A stretch of 64,000 nucleotides of DNA, from the NCBI RefSeq assembly GCF_000377985.1, contig NZ_KB899044.1, positions 186,001-250,000 of the forward strand, in the 5' to 3' direction. The translations under genes were made by a program, and so were the position numbers. The notes under the pieces were generated by a model. It was not told the origin of the DNA, made no database searches, and saw only the letters and a program-made list of their open reading frames with translations. This DNA comes from Sporolactobacillus vineae DSM 21990 = SL153 (GTDB lineage: Bacteria; Bacillota; Bacilli; Bacillales; Sporolactobacillaceae). Positions 59,733-64,000 of the stretch are shown here, one piece after another (the stretch's first letter is position 1; every line of letters starts with the position of its first letter).

Positions 59733-60899
59733 TCAAAGCGTGGCCACATAATGCTTCATCCGGTTCATTGCTTCCTGGAGCTGAGCCATGGATGTGGCGT
59801 ACGAACAGCGGACAAACCCTTCCCCGCCTTCTCCGAAAGCCGTACCTGGAACGACGACGACTTTTTCAGCCTGGAGCAGTCCGGTCGCAAATTCTTCGGA
59901 ACTCATTCCGGTCGATTCAATGCAGGGGAAGGTATAAAATGCCCCCTCCGGCTTAGGACAGGTAAGACCGATCTCATTCAGTGAACGGACGATAAAGTTG
60001 CGGCGCTCGCGGTAACTCCGCCGCATCTCGTTCACATCCTTCCGGCCGGTCTTCAGGCCTTCCAGTGCGGCGTACTGCGCCATCGTCGAAGCGCACATGA
60101 TCGCATACTGATGGATCTTGAGCATGCCGCTGATGATCTCTTTCGGGGCGCAGACAAATCCGAGCCGCCAGCCGGTCATCGCCAGATCCTTGGAAAAGCC
60201 GCTGATCAGGATCGTTCGCTCGCGCATGCCTTCCAGTGCGGCAAAACTTGTATACAATTCATCATAGACCAGCTCCGCGTAAATCTCATCGGAGATAACG
60301 ACAAGATCGTGTTTGATCGCTACGGAAGCTACTCTTTCCATTTCTTCTTTACTGAGCATCGAACCGGTCGGATTGTTCGGTGAGCAGATCATGATCGCCC
60401 GGGTCCGGTCTGTGATCGCTGCTTCAAGTTCTTCAGCAGTAACCTTGAACTGATTTTCTCTGGAGGTCTGAACGATCACCGGTTTTCCGCCGGCGAGGGT
60501 CACAAGTGGCGCATAAGAGACGAAACAGGGTTCGACAACGAGCACTTCATCGCCCGGATCAAGAATGGCCCGCATGGCAAGATCAATCGCCTCACTGGCA
60601 CCGACAGTGACGATCACTTCCGATTCCGGATGATACGCGACACAGAAATAGTTTTCAATATAGGCGGCAATTTCTTCACGCAGCACCGGAAGTCCGGCAT
60701 TTGCTGTATAGGAAGTGTGGCCGTTCTCCAGTGACAGGATCGCCGCCTCACGCACATTCCACGGCGTGACAAAGTCCGGCTCACCGACGCCGAGCGAGAT
60801 CACCCCGGTCATCCCGGCCGTCGCATCGAAGAATTTCCGGATACCGGACGGCTTCAGGGCCCTGACGTGCTTTGCCAGATAGTTTGTTTTCACTGCCAT
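59733..60899 (-). CDS. alaT: PLP-dependent aminotransferase (AlaT/PatA type)
   Basis: 388 residues; ATG at 60899 overlaps the alaR stop by one base (TGATG), with GTG at 60902 as alternative. Class I/II aminotransferase fold: ISLGVGEPDFVTP (about 33-45), GASEAIDLAMRA (about 105-116), CSPNNPTGSM (about 170-179), ISDEIYAELVY (about 201-211), the Schiff-base lysine SGFSKDLAMTGWRLGF (Lys about 231) and the phosphate/carboxylate Arg in GFVRCSYA. The pairing with an Lrp-type regulator matches B. subtilis alaR-alaT (yugG-yugH), an alanine transaminase. I name it by that context. Confidence 0.88.
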   Translation of the reverse strand: MAVKTNYLAKHVRALKPSGIRKFFDATAGMTGVISLGVGEPDFVTPWNVREAAILSLENGHTSYTANAGLPVLREEIAAYIENYFCVAYHPESEVIVTVGASEAIDLAMRAILDPGDEVLVVEPCFVSYAPLVTLAGGKPVIVQTSRENQFKVTAEELEAAITDRTRAIMICSPNNPTGSMLSKEEMERVASVAIKHDLVVISDEIYAELVYDELYTSFAALEGMRERTILISGFSKDLAMTGWRLGFVCAPKEIISGMLKIHQYAIMCASTMAQYAALEGLKTGRKDVNEMRRSYRERRNFIVRSLNEIGLTCPKPEGAFYTFPCIESTGMSSEEFATGLLQAEKVVVVPGTAFGEGGEGFVRCSYATSMAQLQEAMNRMKHYVATL

Positions 60900-61399
60900 C
60901 ACGGAGACACCACAATTCTTTTATCGGAATGATCCGCATCATAAATTGTGCCGTCATGTTTGTATTTTTTCAGAACAAAATGTGTCGTCGTTGAGATGAC
61001 GCCGTCAATGGTCGACAGCTTCTGTGTGACAAAATGGGCGACTTCATTCACTGAGTTTCCTTCGACAACCACCGACAGATCGTACGTTCCCGACATCAGA
61101 TAGACGGATTTGACTTCGCTGTGCCGGTAGATGCGCTGGGCAACGTCCTGAAAACCAACATCCCGCTTAGGTGTAACCTTCACGTCGATCATCGCAGTAA
61201 CGCCTTGATGCCCGTCAATCTTATTCCAGTCAACAAGCGTGACATAGCGGACAATAACTTTCTGATCCTCAAGTTTTTTTATGATTTCTTTGGTCTGTTC
61301 GAGACTGAGATCCATCATTTTGGCCACATCTTCATTGGTCAGACGGGCGTCTTTCTCCAGTATTTCGGCAATTTCAATTTCTGTAGCAGTCAGCTTCAT
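60899..61399 (-). CDS. alaR: Lrp/AsnC-family regulator of the aminotransferase operon
   Basis: 166 residues. N-terminal winged helix-turn-helix (about 1-60: EIAEILEKDARLTNEDVAKM then MDLSLEQTKEIIKKLEDQKV) and a C-terminal RAM ligand-binding domain (GVTAMIDVKVTPKRDVGFQD, VYLMSGTYDLSVVVEG). First gene of the alaR-alaT operon. It likely senses an amino acid, alanine by analogy with B. subtilis AlaR. ATG start with AGGAGAAA upstream. Confidence 0.88.
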   Translation of the reverse strand: MKLTATEIEIAEILEKDARLTNEDVAKMMDLSLEQTKEIIKKLEDQKVIVRYVTLVDWNKIDGHQGVTAMIDVKVTPKRDVGFQDVAQRIYRHSEVKSVYLMSGTYDLSVVVEGNSVNEVAHFVTQKLSTIDGVISTTTHFVLKKYKHDGTIYDADHSDKRIVVSP

Positions 61400-61660
61400 C
61401 TGATTTCTCCTCTCAGTTTATCAGTTAAAGAAACATAAACTTTACAATCATTATATTACTTCCGCGATTCGGTGAAAACGAATTTATCCAAGAAACACAC
61501 GGTAATGAAGCATCCCGCCGGACCATCGCCGACTTTCCGGGACAACTTACCCACGGGCCGGTACCGAATATGCTATAGGGAGGCAATATGCCGGAAGACT
61601 GGCGGGTCAGTCTTTGCGATACGAACGGAGAAATAAGAGCAACAGATGGAGGAATAAGCC

Positions 61661-62620
61661 ATGAAAATAGTTGTGACCGGCGCAGCCGGTTTTATCGGTT
61701 CCCACCTGTGTGAGCGTCTGCTTCAGAATCCGGAACATACAGTGATCGGGATCGACAGCCTGGTCAATGAACGGAAAATCAGGCTGAGGAACCTGATCCA
61801 ACTGCTGGAGATTGATGAACCGCGTTTTCAATTTTTCCCGGTTGATCTGTTAACGGCAGATCTCCAGCCGCTGCTCGATGGAGCCGACGCCGTCTATCAT
61901 CTTGCCGGTGTGCCCGGTGTCCGTTCCAGCTGGGGCAGTCAGTTCCGGACCTATGTTGAAAATAATATTCTCGTCACACAACGCCTGCTGGAAGCCTGCA
62001 AAGGATTGAAGCTGAAAAGATTCATTTATGTCTCCACATCTTCAGTATACGGGGAAAAGGAAGGCAGAATCACCGAGGACGCGCGGACACAGCCGCTGTC
62101 TCCCTATGGCGTCAGTAAACTCGCCGGGGAACATCTCTGCCGCATTTACTGGCAGACGGAGGGGGTTCCGGCCGTCATTCTTCGCTATTTCACTGTATAC
62201 GGTCCGAGGCAGCGTCCGGACATGGCTTTTCACAAATTTATTCATCAGATACTCAAAGGAGACCCGGTACCGGTTTACGGCGACGGACTGCAGTCACGTG
62301 ATTTCACGTATATCAGCGATTGCGTCGAGGCAACGGCGACCGCACTCAGAGCTGATCACATCATCGGCGAAACGATTAATATCGGCGGCCATGAGCGGGC
62401 ATCAATCCAGAACATACTCAAACTACTTGAAGAGCTGACCGGAAAGCCGGTAGCGATCAGCACACTTGCTCCGGCTAAGGGAGAGCCCCGCCATACATGG
62501 GCGGATATCAGCAAGGCACAGGCGCTGCTGCACTATCATCCTGCTGTTTCATTAAAATCGGGATTGCAGCGGGAAATCAGCGATCTTAAGGCGTTTTACA
62601 AAAAGGAACTGAACTCCTGA
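61661..62620 (+). CDS. NAD-dependent sugar epimerase/dehydratase (YtcB-like)
   Basis: 319 residues of the extended short-chain dehydrogenase family. Rossmann motif VTGAAGFIGSHLCERLL (about 5-21), the active-site Ser and Tyr-x3-Lys in STSSVYGEKEG and PLSPYGVSKLAGEH (Tyr about 149, Lys about 153), and RYFTVYGPRQRPD (about 175-187) typical of UDP-glucose/UDP-galacturonate epimerases. Start ATG follows GGAGGAAT. Its place beside spore-coat genes matches B. subtilis ytcB near cotS, so a role in coat or crust polysaccharide is likely (inference). Confidence 0.88.
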   Translation: MKIVVTGAAGFIGSHLCERLLQNPEHTVIGIDSLVNERKIRLRNLIQLLEIDEPRFQFFPVDLLTADLQPLLDGADAVYHLAGVPGVRSSWGSQFRTYVENNILVTQRLLEACKGLKLKRFIYVSTSSVYGEKEGRITEDARTQPLSPYGVSKLAGEHLCRIYWQTEGVPAVILRYFTVYGPRQRPDMAFHKFIHQILKGDPVPVYGDGLQSRDFTYISDCVEATATALRADHIIGETINIGGHERASIQNILKLLEELTGKPVAISTLAPAKGEPRHTWADISKAQALLHYHPAVSLKSGLQREISDLKAFYKKELNS

Positions 62621-62654
62621 TGTAAAAATACGCTTCTTAAAAAAACAACGTTAA

Positions 62655-62690
62655 AGCAGGAGGCTTTCCTAATCAGCCTCCTGCTCTTCT
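62655..62690. terminator. Terminator between convergent epimerase and coat genes
   Basis: The 11-bp perfect stem AGCAGGAGGCT / AGCCTCCTGCT has a 9-nt loop and is followed by TCTTCTTCT; T-rich sequence also follows on the minus side. Confidence 0.85.
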
Positions 62691-62695
62691 TCTGT

Positions 62696-63211
62696 TCATT
62701 GATAGCCTCTTCCGGTCACCTGCTTTGCAAGCCAGGGACGTGCCGGAGGATTAGGGCTTTTCACATACTCCTCTATGAGCGGGTCATTTACTTCTAGCAC
62801 CGCTGTCTTTTCCCGATCAGGGATTTCCTTTCCCGGAAGCTCTTCTGTGCGCTGTTCCAGTTTCTTCTCAGGACTCTGTTTAGATTTCTTCTCAGGACTC
62901 CTCTGTTTAGGTCTCTTGTCAGGCGGCGTTACCGTGGCTGATGCGTCAACTGTGTCACTTGCGCGTTCATGTTCACTTGAAAATGGAAGATCACCGCCCG
63001 CCCTGTCCTTCGATACGGACAGCTCAACCCATTCTTCCTGTGGTACCTCAGGCGGTGAAAATGTTTCCGTCTGAATCGTTCGTTCCGGATCCGTGATCAG
63101 TTCTTCATATTCCGCCTCGCTCCATCCCATGGATCCCGGCGGGGAGAAACGGTAGCGGTCCAGATCGACAATGGGAATGATCAGCTTTTTGAGGTTTTCC
63201 GGCAGCGTCAC
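62696..63211 (-). CDS. Hypothetical low-complexity protein in spore-coat operon
   Basis: 171 residues. Starts MTLPENLKKLIIPIVDLDRY and has a middle part (about 80-135) rich in Pro, Glu, Lys and Ser with short repeats of the type SPEKKxxQ, which looks disordered. It ends with a conserved-looking DPLIEEYVKSPNPPARPWLA segment. No family was recognised. Its start overlaps the stop of the CotS-like gene by 4 bp, so it is co-translated and may be a coat-associated or coat-kinase substrate protein; that is inference. Confidence 0.65.
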   Translation of the reverse strand: MTLPENLKKLIIPIVDLDRYRFSPPGSMGWSEAEYEELITDPERTIQTETFSPPEVPQEEWVELSVSKDRAGGDLPFSSEHERASDTVDASATVTPPDKRPKQRSPEKKSKQSPEKKLEQRTEELPGKEIPDREKTAVLEVNDPLIEEYVKSPNPPARPWLAKQVTGRGYQ

Positions 63212-64000
63212 GTCGTCCCCTCCTTTAGATGAAGGATATGCGTTTCAGACTGTTCCAGAAACGGCTGCTTGGATTCTTCCATGGCGATCACGTTCCGGAA
63301 GTTCATCAGATATTTCTCATCACCCCAGGACTGTTTCTGACCCAGATAATATTTGTGCACCATTGAGCAGAACAGATGGGGAAATTTCAGGTCCGTCCAG
63401 AGAATTCGATACTGTGCCGGCGTTAACGGATGAACCTGATCATAGGACCGGAGCATCCTGATCGCAAGTTCCGTGTCCCACACGTTCAGCTTTCTCATCA
63501 CTTTATTTAATAAAATCCGCAAGTCTCTGGCAGGCAGATCAATCGTTACGGAGTGCAGATCTTTCAGAAACATGTGCTCCTCTTTTACCGTCATCCGGGC
63601 AAGTGTAAAATCCTGCTGGCAGAACATGCCTGATCGCAGCGTTTCCAGTGTCCACTCACTGAGTTCAGGCGTATCTAATTCGTTCAGCGCTTCATACCCG
63701 CGTTCGAGCATCCGGTCTACGTGCGCCAGAAACAGTTGTGAAAATGCATCGTCCGGATCCTGCAGTGCCACTTTCTTATGGTCTTCCAGTTCCTGCAGTT
63801 TCCATCGGTACAGCTTCTGCCATTTACCTGTTCGTGTTCGTTTTTTGCTTTGTTCGCCGGGAATATACCCTTTTGAAGCCTGATGAAACTGCCCGGTAAA
63901 TGCCATGATTTCCTCGAGTTGATCCCGGTCGTAGTAAAGGACCGGCACCCCCTCACTGGCTTCATAGAGCACATAGACAAATTCGCCCCCTGCCAGACAC
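63208..64000 (-). CDS. Spore-coat CotS/CotI-like kinase-fold protein, N-terminus beyond window
   Basis: The last 263 or so residues of a CotS/YutH/CotI-type protein; the frame is open through the right edge (LAGGEFVYVLYEASEGVP), so no start is present. Family marks: FTGQFHQASKGY (helix after the hinge), the catalytic-loop-like HVDRMLERGYEAL, FCQQDFTLARMTVKEEHMFL (replacing HGDxxxxN), and a DLPARDLRILLNKVMRKLNVWD segment where the choline-kinase-like fold has its Asp. CotI/CotS family members are made in the mother cell and act on the spore coat; CotH-type phosphorylation is a separate family. First gene seen of the coat operon. Confidence 0.82.
   Translation of the reverse strand, partial: CLAGGEFVYVLYEASEGVPVLYYDRDQLEEIMAFTGQFHQASKGYIPGEQSKKRTRTGKWQKLYRWKLQELEDHKKVALQDPDDAFSQLFLAHVDRMLERGYEALNELDTPELSEWTLETLRSGMFCQQDFTLARMTVKEEHMFLKDLHSVTIDLPARDLRILLNKVMRKLNVWDTELAIRMLRSYDQVHPLTPAQYRILWTDLKFPHLFCSMVHKYYLGQKQSWGDEKYLMNFRNVIAMEESKQPFLEQSETHILHLKEGTT

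Noticed and set aside
61588-61713. 41-codon frame starting behind AGGGAGGCAAT, running into the epimerase gene
   Set aside because: The ribosome-binding site is good, but the second half is out of frame inside the epimerase and the peptide has no recognisable features. It could still be a small leader, with low confidence.

Overview
The window looks like chromosome of an endospore-forming member of the Bacilli (Bacillaceae or Sporolactobacillaceae type). Direct evidence is a spore-coat CotS/CotI-like gene at the right edge, an S-box SAM riboswitch, a perfect CIRCE element, cre-like CcpA sites, Bacillus-type alaR-alaT and dhaKLM loci, and two copies of a palindromic intergenic repeat that I associate with Bacillaceae. 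No rRNA or tRNA gene and no CRISPR array was found. By eye the right half (about 33-64 kb) is GC-richer with tightly packed operons, whereas 7.5-32 kb is AT-richer, mosaic and full of broken genes.

Layout. 1-7.5 kb: an M20 peptidase (cut by the window edge) under a SAM-I riboswitch, a short UvrC-like nuclease with an unknown partner, a uracil-DNA-glycosylase-like protein, a TctA-type permease with a small membrane partner, and a fused oligopeptide-type ABC ATPase with no permease or binding protein nearby. Three Fur-box-like sites lie upstream of the ATPase. 7.7-20 kb: an accessory/defence island with a DnaC-like ATPase, an IS630-like remnant, a nuclease-helicase fusion, a complete type I restriction-modification operon (hsdM-hsdS-hsdR), and debris of other R and S subunits. 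20-31 kb: a large multidomain ADP-ribosylglycohydrolase homologue whose metal-binding motifs are substituted, followed by a zone of decay (YdeI-like, GPH symporter, phosphoesterase, IS200 TnpA and azoR fragments). Intact genes in that zone are an MHS-type transporter preceded by an isoleucine-rich leader peptide and terminator, azoR, a zinc alcohol dehydrogenase and a YczE-like membrane protein. 31-33 kb: an Rpn-family nuclease with a partial tandem copy, and a small hypothetical protein.

33-64 kb: core metabolism. It holds glcD-glcF (glycolate/D-lactate oxidase type), an adenine deaminase, a YdcF-like protein, menB-menE (menaquinone), a C69 dipeptidase, an L-lactate permease, a methyltransferase and an MFS exporter. 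Then comes an AraC-regulated sugar ABC importer (binding protein, two permeases) with a GH65 disaccharide phosphorylase, followed by htpG under CIRCE, a histidine phosphatase, PTS-dependent dihydroxyacetone kinase dhaK-dhaL-dhaM, alaR-alaT, a YtcB-like epimerase and spore-coat genes. glcDF, lctP and menBE together fit respiratory use of lactate/glycolate feeding a menaquinone pool (inference).

The least explained signals are: (i) three intergenic arrays at 39.2, 43.6 and 45.6 kb, each with its own short GC-rich core repeated at about 20-21 bp, close to two helical turns; (ii) an isoleucine-codon leader peptide/attenuator in front of a transporter, in a phylum that normally uses T-boxes for this; (iii) the probably inactive ADP-ribosylglycohydrolase fusion; and (iv) the PD-(D/E)XK-helicase fusion beside the restriction system. 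All identifications rest on motif reading; no database search was run.
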